DNA of 64,000 bases. It comes from Candidatus Woesearchaeota archaeon (GTDB lineage: Archaea; Nanobdellota; Nanobdellia; Woesearchaeales; JAFGLG01). The notes beneath the pieces are model-generated. The model was not told the DNA's origin and did no database searches. It was given only the letters and a program-made list of their open reading frames with translations. Made by a program: the position numbers and the translations under genes. Below are positions 44,009-53,708 of the stretch, piece by piece. Every line of letters begins with the position of its first letter. The stretch's first letter is position 1. The DNA lies in assembly GCA_016928155.1 (NCBI GenBank), contig JAFGLG010000005.1:62001-126000 (forward strand), in the 5' to 3' direction.

Positions 44009-44797
44009 TCAGAATCTCACCAAATTCCCGGCAGCATCACGACGGTACTCGCCGAATTCCTTCACCTTCTTCAGCTTTTCCTGATCAAGCACAGGCCCTT
44101 CCTTGCACATCCTGAACCCTGAATCATCGACGCAGCACTGGCCGCAGACGCCGAAACCGCATTTCATATAGCGCTCCAGAGACACCTCGACAGGGATCCC
44201 ATAACGCTCGCACAGAGTGACCACAGACTTCATCATCTTCTCCGGACCGACAGCAAACACCTTATCAGGGCTCCTCTCCTGGATCCTTCTCTCCAGAAGT
44301 TCAGTGCAGAAGCCATGGTGGCCGCATGAGCCGTCGTCAGTAGCAGGGAGATAATTCACACCTCCTGATCCCAGCCTCTCTCTGAAAAGAAGCTTGCTCT
44401 CATCACGGGCACCGATAACAAAATCTACCTCAAGACCCCTCTTCTTTGCCTCTTCTGCAAGGAAAGCCAGGGGAGCAGCGCCATAACCTCCTGCCACGCA
44501 GATTATCAACTCACCTTCAAGACTGAAGCTTGAGCCATAAGGCCCCCTTATCCCCAGAATATCCCCGACCTCCAGGGCATGCATCCTGGATGACCAAGGG
44601 CCCACTGAACGCACAGTTACTGCAAAAGAAGCCTCATCCTGATAAGAGACACCGACCGGCTTCTCATCAACACCCGGAAGCCAGACCATGAGGAACTGGC
44701 CGGGAGATGCCTCGATATGATGACGGAAATAAAATGTCTTGACCCCTTCAGCCTCCTCGACTATCCTGCTTATCCTCAATGAGACAGGCTTATTCAT
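44009..44797 (-). CDS. pyrK: Dihydroorotate dehydrogenase electron-transfer subunit PyrK
   Basis: A 262-residue flavoprotein. FAD-binding beta barrel, NAD-binding segment IICVAGGYGAAPLAFLAEEA, and the C-terminal 2Fe-2S cysteines in CGFGVCGQCCVDD to MCKEGP. It passes electrons between NAD and the PyrD flavin. The ATG at 44797 overlaps the end of pyrD by 8 bases, ensuring coupled production of the two subunits. Confidence 0.93.
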   Translation of the reverse strand: MNKPVSLRISRIVEEAEGVKTFYFRHHIEASPGQFLMVWLPGVDEKPVGVSYQDEASFAVTVRSVGPWSSRMHALEVGDILGIRGPYGSSFSLEGELIICVAGGYGAAPLAFLAEEAKKRGLEVDFVIGARDESKLLFRERLGSGGVNYLPATDDGSCGHHGFCTELLERRIQERSPDKVFAVGPEKMMKSVVTLCERYGIPVEVSLERYMKCGFGVCGQCCVDDSGFRMCKEGPVLDQEKLKKVKEFGEYRRDAAGNLVRF

Positions 44798-45713
44798 GAG
44801 CACCACCCACAAGCTGATTCACGTCTGAATAACCATTCTTCTGCATGAAATCCTTAAGCTCCCCGACAGAAGTCCTGAAAACATCAACCCCCCTGTACCA
44901 GACAGCAGACCCTATGCCCACTGCATTCGCGCCTGCAAGAAGCATCTCGACAATATCATTGCCGGAAGATATCCCGCCCACACCGATTATGGGCACATCA
45001 ACAACCTTCCTTATGTCATAGACGCAGCGCACTGCAATCGGTTTGATAGCCGGACCTGACAAGCCTCCCACAATGTTCGCAAGAACAGGCTTCCTTGAGA
45101 CAGGATCTATCAGCATGCCTGGGCCCACAGTGTTTATTGCTGTTATGCCATCAGCCCCTCCGGCGACAGCAGCGATAGCAGCGTTCTTTATGTCAGGGAC
45201 ATTAGGGCTCAGCTTCACAAATACAGGGCAATGCACATTATCCTTGACAATCTGGGTGACCTTCTGCAAGGCCACGAGATCCATGCAGAACATCCTGCCG
45301 AATTCAGACTCGACATTAGGGCAGGAAACATTCACCTCGACCATGTGGGGGCCTGCTTCGCCGATTATCCTGGCAACCTCACCATACTCATCAACAGTCC
45401 TCCCGAATATCGATGCAAATACCGGGACAGAGCATCGCGCCCTGGCCTCGACAATCTCACCTGCACCTGCACGGGCGCCAGGATTCGACAGGCCGACTGC
45501 ATTTATGATGCCCGCAGGGAATTCAATAACTGTAGGATTAGGATGCCCTTTCCTCGGTTCAAGGCCTATGGATTTAGTGGTCAGGGCGCCAGCGCCGTTC
45601 TGCTCGCAGAACTTCAGAGATGAAGGAGTCACGCCCATTATCCCAGAGGCCAGTACAGTCGGGTTTTCCAGTTCAATATTATGCAGCTTAACTGAAACAT
45701 CTATTCTCGCCAC
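44790..45713 (-). CDS. pyrD: Dihydroorotate dehydrogenase catalytic subunit (class 1B)
   Basis: A 307-residue FMN TIM barrel. The catalytic base is Cys in VEVNVSCPNVES, as in class 1B enzymes that need PyrK; FMN-binding KLSPNVPDI and GVGGISSGND also present. It converts dihydroorotate to orotate. GTG start at 45713 directly after AAGGGG. First gene of the operon; other pyrimidine genes are not in the window. Confidence 0.94.
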   Translation of the reverse strand: MARIDVSVKLHNIELENPTVLASGIMGVTPSSLKFCEQNGAGALTTKSIGLEPRKGHPNPTVIEFPAGIINAVGLSNPGARAGAGEIVEARARCSVPVFASIFGRTVDEYGEVARIIGEAGPHMVEVNVSCPNVESEFGRMFCMDLVALQKVTQIVKDNVHCPVFVKLSPNVPDIKNAAIAAVAGGADGITAINTVGPGMLIDPVSRKPVLANIVGGLSGPAIKPIAVRCVYDIRKVVDVPIIGVGGISSGNDIVEMLLAGANAVGIGSAVWYRGVDVFRTSVGELKDFMQKNGYSDVNQLVGGAHE

Positions 45714-45823
45714 CCCCTTGATGAAATCACGAAAATAAAATCATTAACTGATCAAATGATAAAAATAAAATTATCAAATGATTAAAGGATACAAATAGTA
45801 AAAATTAAAAAAAATCCCAAAAC

Positions 45824-46054
45824 TCAATGCCTGCCCATGCAGCAACAGACACCTGTAAGATTCAGCAAGAGCAGTATTGCAGCAGCGATGGTTATGGCCC
45901 AATGGGTCCAAGCGCCGCTCATCCAAGTGAAGATTATCACAAGCAATGCAAGAACTGCTGAGCAATAACACGGCCCTCTTGAGCAAGCGCATGCTGACGC
46001 AGCAGATACAGCCGGTGCTGTCTTTTTAGCTTTGGTTGTCTTTTTCTTTGCCAT
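45824..46054 (-). CDS. Small Cys-rich two-helix membrane protein
   Basis: A 76-residue protein. A Lys-rich N-terminus (MAKKKTTKAKKTAPA) is followed by CACSRGPCYCS, two short transmembrane helices (about 33-50 and 53-70) and a terminal CCCMG. The ATG at 46054 has GAGAGGTGGGATC upstream and overlaps the regulator gene by 29 bases, so it is in its operon. Unknown role; Cys clusters may bind metal. Confidence 0.65.
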   Translation of the reverse strand: MAKKKTTKAKKTAPAVSAASACACSRGPCYCSAVLALLVIIFTWMSGAWTHWAITIAAAILLLLNLTGVCCCMGRH

Positions 46055-46547
46055 GATCCCACCTCTCCAATCCAAATTCCTTATCGACTTTCGATGCATA
46101 CTCCAAGACCCTCTCCTTGACTGTGGACAGGAGATATGTCTCGATCCTGGTCGCAAAAATATTGCTCAGTGAATCAAATTCAGTGATGCGATAATTGTTC
46201 TTGACCTTCTCAACAAGATGCATCTCTCGCAGCCTCTTGATCTGTCTCCTGATATTCGATGACGCAGTGCCATTGACTGAGAGATTATTATGCTTCCTGA
46301 GCCCTATCACCTTATCCCGTATCTCTTCAGAACCCATAAGGACCTTATCCCTCCCACTGCTGAGGATCACATAGACCACATCAACAACAATATCCCTGGA
46401 ATCACCAGGCTGGAGAAGACCGAAAGAGAGGCAGAGCTTCCTGACAAGCTCCCTGTCAGTCAGGTCAAAAGGCCTCTCATACCTTCTCAAAGTAATTTCA
46501 GAAATAGGAGCATCCTTGCTTCTCTTAGTGATTTTGCTGACACCCAT
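46026..46547 (-). CDS. Winged-helix transcription regulator
   Basis: A 173-residue protein. After a charged N-terminus, a helical part (FDLTDRELVRKLCLSFGLL) precedes a winged-helix segment (NGTASSNIRRQIKRLREMHLVEKV) and a long C-terminal helix. Resembles DNA-binding wHTH proteins common in DPANN archaea. ATG 46547 lies 13 bases from the predicted transcript start below a TATA box (CATTTATATAC, about 46583-46593). A longer frame to 46919 would cross the divergent DUF211 gene and is rejected. Confidence 0.7.
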   Translation of the reverse strand: MGVSKITKRSKDAPISEITLRRYERPFDLTDRELVRKLCLSFGLLQPGDSRDIVVDVVYVILSSGRDKVLMGSEEIRDKVIGLRKHNNLSVNGTASSNIRRQIKRLREMHLVEKVKNNYRITEFDSLSNIFATRIETYLLSTVKERVLEYASKVDKEFGLERWDHGKEKDNQS

Positions 46548-46659
46548 TTTCCCAACCCTTTTTCTAAAAACTTTTAAGCGTTTTTGTATATAAATGTATT
46601 GATTCCCAGCCAAAATATTTAAAAGGCAAACCTTCCGGAGCCATGGTTGAGGTGGTTTG

Positions 46660-46950
46660 ATGATCAAAGTGAACCTTTTGATATTAGACATATTAAAGCC
46701 CCACCAGCCAAATATCCTGGAATTCGGGAAGGAGATAATCAACAGCATGGAAGGGGTCTCCATAAACCTGCGAGTGGTCGAGATAGATGAGAAGACAGAA
46801 TCTGTTGAGCTTGTAGCGGTCGGAGACATTGATTTTGAAGAGCTCAAGAAGCACATAGAATCCCTCGGAGCAAGCATCCACAGCATCGATGAAGTCTCTG
46901 TCGGCAGAGAGATGATCAATTCTCAGAAGTACCTCAATGTAGGAAAATGA
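46660..46950 (+). CDS. DUF211 protein
   Basis: A 96-residue protein matching archaeal DUF211: MIKVNLLILDILKPHQPNI, then a ferredoxin-like fold, ending GASIHSIDEVSVG. ATG 46660 follows TGAGGTGGTTTG; a TTG at 46657 is less likely. DUF211 proteins form small ferredoxin-fold oligomers of unknown role, possibly metal binding. It overlaps the VIT-type transporter gene (ATGA), which supports a metal-homeostasis link. Confidence 0.88.
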   Translation: MIKVNLLILDILKPHQPNILEFGKEIINSMEGVSINLRVVEIDEKTESVELVAVGDIDFEELKKHIESLGASIHSIDEVSVGREMINSQKYLNVGK

Positions 46951-47519
46951 ATCCCAGCTCATACCTGAAGCTCACAAAGAGCCATGAGATAGCAAGAAGA
47001 TATTTTGTCACGAACGGATTCGACGGCACAATATCAATACTCGGCATACTTGCCGGCAGCTTCTTCGCAGGCATGAGGGATCCGAGACTGGTGCTGGTTG
47101 CAGGGCTGAGCGTTGCCCTCGCACTCGGCATATCCGGCTTCGCCAGCACCTACCTCAGCGAGGATGCAGAGAAGAAATCAGAGCTCAGGAAGATAGAGAG
47201 AGCCATGCTCAAGAAGCTGAGGAAGACAAACCAGGGCAAGGCTGCAAGATGGAGCGCGATCTTCACATCTTTCATCAGCGGGATATCACCTCTTGCACTG
47301 TCGATGCTGATACTCCTTCCTTTCATATTGCATGATCTTGTCGGCAGCATAACAACAATGTACTACCTGTCATTCACGCTTGTATTCCTTGTCCTTTCCG
47401 GACTTGGCTATTATGTCGGGAGGATAAGCAAGGACGGGGTGCTGAAATATATGATAAGGACCCTTCTTGTCGGCGGGCTGACTGCAGTGCTGCTCTACTT
47501 TGTCGGCGGGTTTTTCTAG
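46947..47519 (+). CDS. VIT1/CCC1-type iron or manganese transporter
   Basis: A 190-residue membrane protein with five hydrophobic helices. It has the family start DGTISILGILAGSFF, a GISGFASTYLSE motif after helix 2, a charged cytosolic linker (AEKKSELRKIERAMLKKL) and three further helices. VIT/CCC1 proteins export Fe2+/Mn2+ from the cytosol. Coupled to DUF211. Confidence 0.88.
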   Translation: MNPSSYLKLTKSHEIARRYFVTNGFDGTISILGILAGSFFAGMRDPRLVLVAGLSVALALGISGFASTYLSEDAEKKSELRKIERAMLKKLRKTNQGKAARWSAIFTSFISGISPLALSMLILLPFILHDLVGSITTMYYLSFTLVFLVLSGLGYYVGRISKDGVLKYMIRTLLVGGLTAVLLYFVGGFF

Positions 47520-48826
47520 AGCGGTTCTGCATGCAGATAAAATTCTGAAGATTTCACAACCCTGACATCAATGAACATCCCAATCATATTCTCCTGGCTA
47601 TTCTTTTGGATCATAACCTTTTGGATCATATCCTTCTGTATTATTATCTGCTTGTAAGCAAAGTTCCTTGCTATCCAAGTGTTGTTCTTGCCATGGCCTT
47701 CAACCAACACCCTTCCCTGCCAGCCGAGCCACTTCCTGTTCTCCTCTCCTGATATCCTGTGATGGATCTCACGCATCATCCTGCTCCTCTGCACACGCTT
47801 CCTATCAGATACAGGCTCCAGGGCTTCAGCTTCAGTGCCAGGCCTCAGCCAGAATTTTGAGATATGCATCACAGCGGGCCGGGTCCCCTCTACAAGGCTG
47901 ATTGTATCCTGGAACTGCTGATCTGTTTCAGTCGGGAAACCGCAGATAATGTCAGTCGAGAAGGTCATGCCCGGAATCACTCTCTTGAATTCATTAATAA
48001 TCCTCTTGTAATCTCCAACTGTGTATCTCCTTCTCATCGCTCTCAGGACAAAATCACTGCCGGATTGTATTGGACAATGCAGGAACTTGAAAATCTTCTC
48101 TCCCTTGAAAGCCCTGATAAGCTCCGGGAGGAATTGCATAAAATTATTGGGATTGCCCATACCAACCCTTACCATGAAGTCGCCTTCCAGATCGTTGATG
48201 TCATTGATGAGATCCGGAAGAAAATATTTTTCTGGGCGTCTGTCAAATCCATAGCAGCCTGTATCCTGGCTTGTGAGCCAGATCTCCCTGACACCTTCAT
48301 TGATTGCCTGCTCTGCCTGCCGGATTATATCTTCCTTCTGGTAAGAATGAAGAATGCCACGCGCCTGCTTTGTCTTGCAGTATGAACATGAGTCAATGCA
48401 GCCTGCATTGATCGGGATTATCTCAATAATATTGTTATTCCTCATCTTCGGCAGATTGAGCCTCTGCGAGTGGACCCTGTCCAGCATTCTCACATTGCTG
48501 CCGTCAAGAGTCTGTGTGACAGCATCCACTACCCTATCAATCTGATAAGTCCCTATGCAAGAATGGCTACCTGCGGCACCTGGATCAGACTGCGGGATGC
48601 AGCCAGCAACAATGACCACTTTTCCTTCCTTCTCCAGCTCTTCCAGCTTTTTCCTGAAGAATGATTCAGTCGGGCCCTTTACTGTGCAGGTGTTGAATAT
48701 GATGATGTCTGCATCTCTCTCATCACCGATGATCTCGTGATCAGCCTCCCTGAGCAGGCCCATCATCACCTCAGAATCTGAATGATTCATGCTGCAGCCC
48801 TGGGTTATGAAATGGATTTTTGCCAT
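47516..48826 (-). CDS. tRNA t6A37 methylthiotransferase (e-MtaB/CDKAL1-like)
   Basis: A 436-residue MTTase. N-terminal UPF0004 domain with Cys in ITQGCSMN, FNTCTV and VAGCIPQ; radical SAM CxxxCxxC in AGCIDSCSYCKTK (about 142-150); C-terminal TRAM domain. It inserts a methylthio group on t6A at tRNA position 37. The TRAM part contains a 5-residue tandem repeat (IIQKD-MIQKV-MIQKN) encoded by a 15-base DNA repeat. ATG 48826 is the family start; a longer frame to 48871 covers the promoter. Confidence 0.92.
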   Translation of the reverse strand: MAKIHFITQGCSMNHSDSEVMMGLLREADHEIIGDERDADIIIFNTCTVKGPTESFFRKKLEELEKEGKVVIVAGCIPQSDPGAAGSHSCIGTYQIDRVVDAVTQTLDGSNVRMLDRVHSQRLNLPKMRNNNIIEIIPINAGCIDSCSYCKTKQARGILHSYQKEDIIRQAEQAINEGVREIWLTSQDTGCYGFDRRPEKYFLPDLINDINDLEGDFMVRVGMGNPNNFMQFLPELIRAFKGEKIFKFLHCPIQSGSDFVLRAMRRRYTVGDYKRIINEFKRVIPGMTFSTDIICGFPTETDQQFQDTISLVEGTRPAVMHISKFWLRPGTEAEALEPVSDRKRVQRSRMMREIHHRISGEENRKWLGWQGRVLVEGHGKNNTWIARNFAYKQIIIQKDMIQKVMIQKNSQENMIGMFIDVRVVKSSEFYLHAEPL

Positions 48827-48916
48827 CTTGTATGTGATTTTAGAATCATTTTTATTTTCTTCTATCCACAATATTTATAAGTACTGACCCCATAATTCAA
48901 ACAAGAGGTGAAATAT

Positions 48917-50083
48917 TTGAACCTGATACTGTTCTTGGCTGGCGTATTCCTCCTGACATTCCTTGTGGGAAGGTTTCTCGAAAGGATAAGAATACCTTGG
49001 ATATTCTCTTCTCTTCTCATAGGTCTCGCATTAGCTGCATATAACCCTTTCTCAGACATTACATCTTCATCATCATTCCTGTTCCTGGCAGAGCTAGGCA
49101 TGTACTTCCTGTTGTTCATAATAGGCTTTGAACTGGAGATAAAGAATATCCTGAAGCAGGGAAGCTTCATATTCAAGACAACAGCGGCCATCATTGTCTT
49201 TGAGACGATTGTCGGAGCTGTACTCGTGCACTATATCTTCAGAACTCCCTGGATGATTGCAATACTTGTGGCCTCATCATTCGCAACAGTGGGAGAGGCA
49301 GTGCTCCTCCCAATATTGGATGAGTTCAAGCTGACAAAGACCAAGCTCGGGCAGGCCATTCTCGGCATAGGAGTGCTGGATGACATTGTGGAGATAGCTA
49401 CAATAATCGTTGCAGCCATACTTGTCGGAAGATCGGTGGGGCATACCCACCTGACCATATGGGGAGACCTTTTCCTGCTTGGCTTGCTTTTTGGAGTAGT
49501 CTTCCTGTTGATAAGATACCACAAAAAACTGCCTTCATTCAAATTCAAGGATATTCCCTCATTCTTCCTCTTCATAATATTCTTCATCTTCCTTTTCATA
49601 GGAGTGGGGGCATTTGTCGAATCAGCTGCACTCGGTGCCCTGCTTGCCGGCATTGCATTGAGAAACATCGTGCCTAGAGAGAAGCTTAAATTCATAGATT
49701 CAGAGATAAGGACCATGTCTTATGGTTTCTTCGCACCAATATTCTTCGTGTGGGTCGGTCTCGATACAGATGTAGGTTATATACTGAAGTTTCCTTTGCT
49801 GATAGTGCTCCTAGTGCTGATGACAAACATGACCAAGATATTGGCCAGTTATTTCACAGGCAAGGCTGTCCTTGGCAAGAGAAAATCAATCATCCTGGGA
49901 ATTGCCCTGACTGTAAAATTCAGCACAAGCATTGTCATCATCAAGTTCCTCTTCGACAGAGGATTGATACATTCTGAGCTTTATTCTGTCCTTATCGGCA
50001 CCACAATAGCATTCAAATTCGTAGTGCCTATGCTCATGTCTTATCTTATCACCAAGTGGAAGATAGGGCCGAAGGCTTCTTGA
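48917..50083 (+). CDS. CPA2-type cation/H+ antiporter (tandem copy 1)
   Basis: A 388-residue membrane protein with about 12 helices. It has the paired aspartates in GVLDDIVEIATII and the early SSLLIGLALAAY segment of the CPA2 family; no RCK domain. The start is either TTG 48917, well spaced behind AAGAGGTGA, or the GTG at 48908 that is part of that ribosome site. Its neighbour downstream is a divergent paralogue, so the two may form a functional pair. Confidence 0.86.
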   Translation: MNLILFLAGVFLLTFLVGRFLERIRIPWIFSSLLIGLALAAYNPFSDITSSSSFLFLAELGMYFLLFIIGFELEIKNILKQGSFIFKTTAAIIVFETIVGAVLVHYIFRTPWMIAILVASSFATVGEAVLLPILDEFKLTKTKLGQAILGIGVLDDIVEIATIIVAAILVGRSVGHTHLTIWGDLFLLGLLFGVVFLLIRYHKKLPSFKFKDIPSFFLFIIFFIFLFIGVGAFVESAALGALLAGIALRNIVPREKLKFIDSEIRTMSYGFFAPIFFVWVGLDTDVGYILKFPLLIVLLVLMTNMTKILASYFTGKAVLGKRKSIILGIALTVKFSTSIVIIKFLFDRGLIHSELYSVLIGTTIAFKFVVPMLMSYLITKWKIGPKAS

Positions 50084-50125
50084 AATCAGCAAGATTTATT
50101 AAGTAGAATCACCAGTAGCCTAAGA

Positions 50126-51310
50126 ATGATTATCCAGCCAATAACTGCGGTGCTCATCTGCCTCATATCCGCCTATGTTTTCGCGGAATTCTTCAGACTA
50201 TTGGGTCTGCCAAGGGTTGTAGGCCAAATAAGTGCAGGATTGTTTTTAGGCATAACTTTCAAATTCGTAACATTAAGCCAGCCATCAATAGACACCCTGA
50301 CATTTCTCTCAGATCTGGGGATAATATTATTATTCTACTATGTGGGACTTGAGACCAACTTCAAGGCATTCTCCAGAAATATCAAGAGATCAATATTAAT
50401 CTCATTGTTCAATACAACAATACCCTTCTTGACTGGCTTCCTCGTGATGCGATACCTATTTTATTTTGAGATGCTGCCAAGCATAATAATCGGAGTGAGC
50501 CTTTCAGTGAGCGCACAGTCAGTATCAATCGATATACTGGAAGAGATGAAGAAACTGAAATCCAAGCTCGGCAATCTTGTGATCAGCATAGGCGCAGTCG
50601 ATGACATCATTGAACTTATCCTCGTGACATCGTTGCTTTCCATATTCCACTTCTCGATATCGAACCTGACCCTGTCAAGACTCTTGATAGATCTCCTCAT
50701 ATTCCTGTTCATCGTGGTCGCATCAAGGCTATGGTTCATACCACACACACTGAAGTACTTCGATAAGGAAAAATCAAGCACTGCAAGATTCATGGGCTCC
50801 ATGATAATAGTCCTGCTGATCGCAAGCCTCTCAGAATTCCTGGGTTTCGGGTTGCTGATAGGGGCCATGATAGCCGGAATGATAGTGAGGCAGACAATCT
50901 TCAAAGAGGTCAATATACCAAATTGGGAGGAGCATGATATCGCAAAATCGACACATATAATCGCGTTCGGATTCTTGATACCATTGTTCTTCATATGGGT
51001 CGGATTCAACACAGACCTCACACTGATACAAGGAAATTTCCATCTAATACTTGCATTTATCCTGATTGCAGTATTAGGTACAGTCGGCGGGACAATAATA
51101 GGCACATTGCTTGGCAAGGGATCTTTCAAAGAAGGCCACATGCTCGGATGGGGGCTAAACCCAAAAGGGGATGTTGAGCTTGTCATAGCCACGATAGCGC
51201 TGAAAGCCTCTATAATCAGTCCGCAGATATTCACAGCAATAGTCATAATGTCCCTATTCACAACAATAATATCCCCTATCATATTCAAACAACTTGCTGC
51301 AAAGTACTAG
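50126..51310 (+). CDS. CPA2-type cation/H+ antiporter (tandem copy 2)
   Basis: A 394-residue paralogue of the preceding gene and of that at 9942-11108. PRVVGQISAGLFLGI, the aspartate pair in SIGAVDDIIELIL, and GWGLNPKGDVELVIATIA at the C-terminus are seen. It starts 42 bases after copy 1 and probably shares its transcript, although a separate AAGATTTATTAAG box precedes it. Confidence 0.86.
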   Translation: MIIQPITAVLICLISAYVFAEFFRLLGLPRVVGQISAGLFLGITFKFVTLSQPSIDTLTFLSDLGIILLFYYVGLETNFKAFSRNIKRSILISLFNTTIPFLTGFLVMRYLFYFEMLPSIIIGVSLSVSAQSVSIDILEEMKKLKSKLGNLVISIGAVDDIIELILVTSLLSIFHFSISNLTLSRLLIDLLIFLFIVVASRLWFIPHTLKYFDKEKSSTARFMGSMIIVLLIASLSEFLGFGLLIGAMIAGMIVRQTIFKEVNIPNWEEHDIAKSTHIIAFGFLIPLFFIWVGFNTDLTLIQGNFHLILAFILIAVLGTVGGTIIGTLLGKGSFKEGHMLGWGLNPKGDVELVIATIALKASIISPQIFTAIVIMSLFTTIISPIIFKQLAAKY

Positions 51311-51354
51311 ATCTTTCACAATATTTTTAAAGGGATAATAATCTGACAGAATCA

Positions 51355-52149
51355 ATGAAAGATATTATCGTAGCTAAGAACCTGAGCAAGAGCTTCAAGC
51401 ATATCAAGGCGGTTGATGATATATCATTCAGCGTGAAGCCCGGAAAGATAGTGGCTTTCCTCGGACCGAACGGAGCCGGCAAGACCACCACAATAAAGAT
51501 GCTCACCACACTTCTGAATCCGACTTCTGGGACATTAGAGATAGATGGCAATGATCCTGTGACAGAGAAGGATATCGTGAGAAAATCATTCGGGATAGTA
51601 TTCCAGGACCCAAGCGTGGATGATGAGCTAACAGCATACGAGAACATGGAATTCCATGGAGTGCTGTATGGAGTTCCAAAGAAGGAAAGAGCTGAAAGGA
51701 TCAAATACCTGCTCTCTATCGTAGACCTCTGGGACAGGAAAGATGATTTTGTGAAGACATTCTCCGGCGGGATGAAAAGGAGGCTTGAGATCGCTCGCGG
51801 GCTTATCCATCATCCGAAGATATTATTCCTCGATGAGCCTACATTAGGGCTTGATCCGCAGACAAGAGAGAACATCTGGGAGCATATCCTTGAACTGAAC
51901 AAGAAAGAAGGCATGACCATCTTCTTCACAACACATTACATGCCTGAGGCAGAGAAGGCAGCTGATGAGATAATCATCATAGACCATGGAAGGATAATGA
52001 AGAAAGGATCCCTCCAGAAGCTCAAGAAATCAACAAAATCAAGATCACTGGAAGAGGCTTTCCTGAAGATAACAGGGAAGACGATACGAGAGGACCATGC
52101 CTCAAAACTCGACAGGATGAGGCTAGTGAGAAGAATAAGGAGGAGATGA
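51355..52149 (+). CDS. ABC transporter ATPase (DrrA/CcmA-like)
   Basis: A 264-residue ABC ATPase: Walker A FLGPNGAGKTTT (about 34-44), Q loop, signature TFSGGMKRRLE (about 134), Walker B ILFLDEPTLGLD and switch His in TTHYM. It is of the drug-exporter (DrrA) type and partners the ABC-2 permease, with which it overlaps by ATGA. Confidence 0.93.
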   Translation: MKDIIVAKNLSKSFKHIKAVDDISFSVKPGKIVAFLGPNGAGKTTTIKMLTTLLNPTSGTLEIDGNDPVTEKDIVRKSFGIVFQDPSVDDELTAYENMEFHGVLYGVPKKERAERIKYLLSIVDLWDRKDDFVKTFSGGMKRRLEIARGLIHHPKILFLDEPTLGLDPQTRENIWEHILELNKKEGMTIFFTTHYMPEAEKAADEIIIIDHGRIMKKGSLQKLKKSTKSRSLEEAFLKITGKTIREDHASKLDRMRLVRRIRRR

Positions 52150-52895
52150 TGCAAGTTATCTATATACTCTGGCTCAGGCAGATCAAAAGATACTGGCGTT
52201 CAAAGCCAAGGATAATCGGATCACTTGGACAGCCACTGCTTTTCCTTGTAGCACTGGGATTCGGATTCGGGCCGATATACCAGAGAGCAGGAGGAGGGGA
52301 TTACATACAATTCCTTGCTCCTGGAGTGATAGCGATGAGCATACTGTTCACATCAATGTTCAATGGGATAGAAGTGATCTGGGACAGGCAGTTCGGATTC
52401 CTGAAAGAGACTCTTGTTGCACCGATATCAAGAGTGAAGATAATGTTCGGAAGAACATTAGGGGGAGCAACTGTGGCCACAGTGCAGGGCATAATAGTAT
52501 TCCTCATGAGCATGATTGTCGGTTTCAGGCCAGCCAACTGGATGCATCTCCCGCTGGCTTTCTTATTCATGTTCCTGATAGCCATGCTCTTCACCTCATT
52601 AGGCACAGCAATAGCATCAAAGCTCGAGGACATGCACGGCTTCCAGCTAATCATGAACTTCCTGATAATGCCCATATTCTTTCTCTCAGGAGCGCTGTTC
52701 CCCTTGGAAGGCCTGCCGAAGGTGATTGACACCATCACGATATTCAACCCATTGACATATGGGGTGGATGCACTGAGATATTCATTTACCGGGGTGGCTC
52801 ACCTAGGTGTGATAACAGATCTCTCTGTTGTTGGAGGGGTAGCATTAGTCGTCGGCCTGATAGGAGCATACTTGTTCTCGAAGATAGAAATATAA
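52146..52895 (+). CDS. ABC-2 type permease (DrrB-like)
   Basis: A 249-residue permease with six transmembrane helices and the ABC-2 signature region (FFLSGALFPLEGLPKVIDTI to NPLTYGVDALR). With the preceding ATPase it forms a two-gene exporter of unknown substrate, perhaps lipids or hydrophobic compounds. Confidence 0.92.
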   Translation: MMQVIYILWLRQIKRYWRSKPRIIGSLGQPLLFLVALGFGFGPIYQRAGGGDYIQFLAPGVIAMSILFTSMFNGIEVIWDRQFGFLKETLVAPISRVKIMFGRTLGGATVATVQGIIVFLMSMIVGFRPANWMHLPLAFLFMFLIAMLFTSLGTAIASKLEDMHGFQLIMNFLIMPIFFLSGALFPLEGLPKVIDTITIFNPLTYGVDALRYSFTGVAHLGVITDLSVVGGVALVVGLIGAYLFSKIEI

Positions 52896-52900
52896 AAAAA

Positions 52901-53296
52901 TCATATTTTTTTCGGCCTGGAGATAATGAATTTCAGCAGAATAAATATGAATATCAGAATTGCAGGAATCCAAGTAAGTGCAACAAAAGGTTCAATTATG
53001 AGCTCTTCCAGCAAATGATTAACATGAATATGGAATTTCCATAATACTGCAAATACTAATTCCAGTATTATAAATGCAATGTAAAAAGTAGTCCTCGGAT
53101 CACTTCTTTGATAATTCATCTCTAATCTGTATATGCAATACAAAGAGGACACCCCAAATATTATTGACAATAGTATCAATAATATGAGTAATACAATATT
53201 TGGCGATAGACCTGATAATAGGACAGTAAACGCAGAAATAACAACTATCAGAATTAAGGAAAATACAGAAATATTAAATGCCTTGTCTTTATCCAT
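52901..53296 (-). CDS. Four-helix membrane protein, unknown
   Basis: A 131-residue hydrophobic protein with about four transmembrane helices and a basic tail (ISRPKKI). The start codon is clear but no ribosome site is obvious. The base composition is AT-rich relative to neighbours. No family recognised; convergent with the ABC exporter. Confidence 0.55.
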   Translation of the reverse strand: MDKDKAFNISVFSLILIVVISAFTVLLSGLSPNIVLLILLILLSIIFGVSSLYCIYRLEMNYQRSDPRTTFYIAFIILELVFAVLWKFHIHVNHLLEELIIEPFVALTWIPAILIFIFILLKFIISRPKKI

Positions 53297-53331
53297 TGTT
53301 TACATCTCAAATATCAAAAATGGGTTAAAAA

Positions 53332-53580
53332 TCATAACCCTAAAAACTTCAACAGCCCATGCACTACAAATGCCGGCCAGACAATCGCCTTCAGGAAACC
53401 GAGAACTCCGTTCCAGAAGCCTGTCGCTGTTGAGATATAATATACTGCAGCGCCGATGAAACCAAGACCATAGAATGCGCCAGTGCATCCGTTCATGCTG
53501 CACCTGCTGTCTGTTGCACACATATCCATCCCGGGTTTAGTATCCTTTATGGTACCCTTTTTTGCTGCCTTTCTTGCCAA
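53332..53580 (-). CDS. Small conserved two-helix membrane protein
   Basis: An 82-residue protein. A basic N-terminus (MARKAAKKGTIKD) and Cys pair (MCATDSRCSMNGC) precede two membrane segments and end FLKAIVWPAFVVHGLLKFLG, a C-terminal motif I associate with small archaeal membrane proteins. The TTG at 53580 is chosen because GAGGTGATATTA precedes it and the TATA box (about 53615-53627) puts the transcript start after the ATG at 53604. Confidence 0.6.
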   Translation of the reverse strand: MARKAAKKGTIKDTKPGMDMCATDSRCSMNGCTGAFYGLGFIGAAVYYISTATGFWNGVLGFLKAIVWPAFVVHGLLKFLGL

Positions 53581-53708
53581 TAATATCACCTCAGGAAAGA
53601 TCATAGACTATGTATTTAAATATATTATGGTGCACCCCTCTAAACATGCCCTGATGGATATATTATACAACACAAAGGATTAAATAATCAATACCCCACA
53701 GAGGATGC

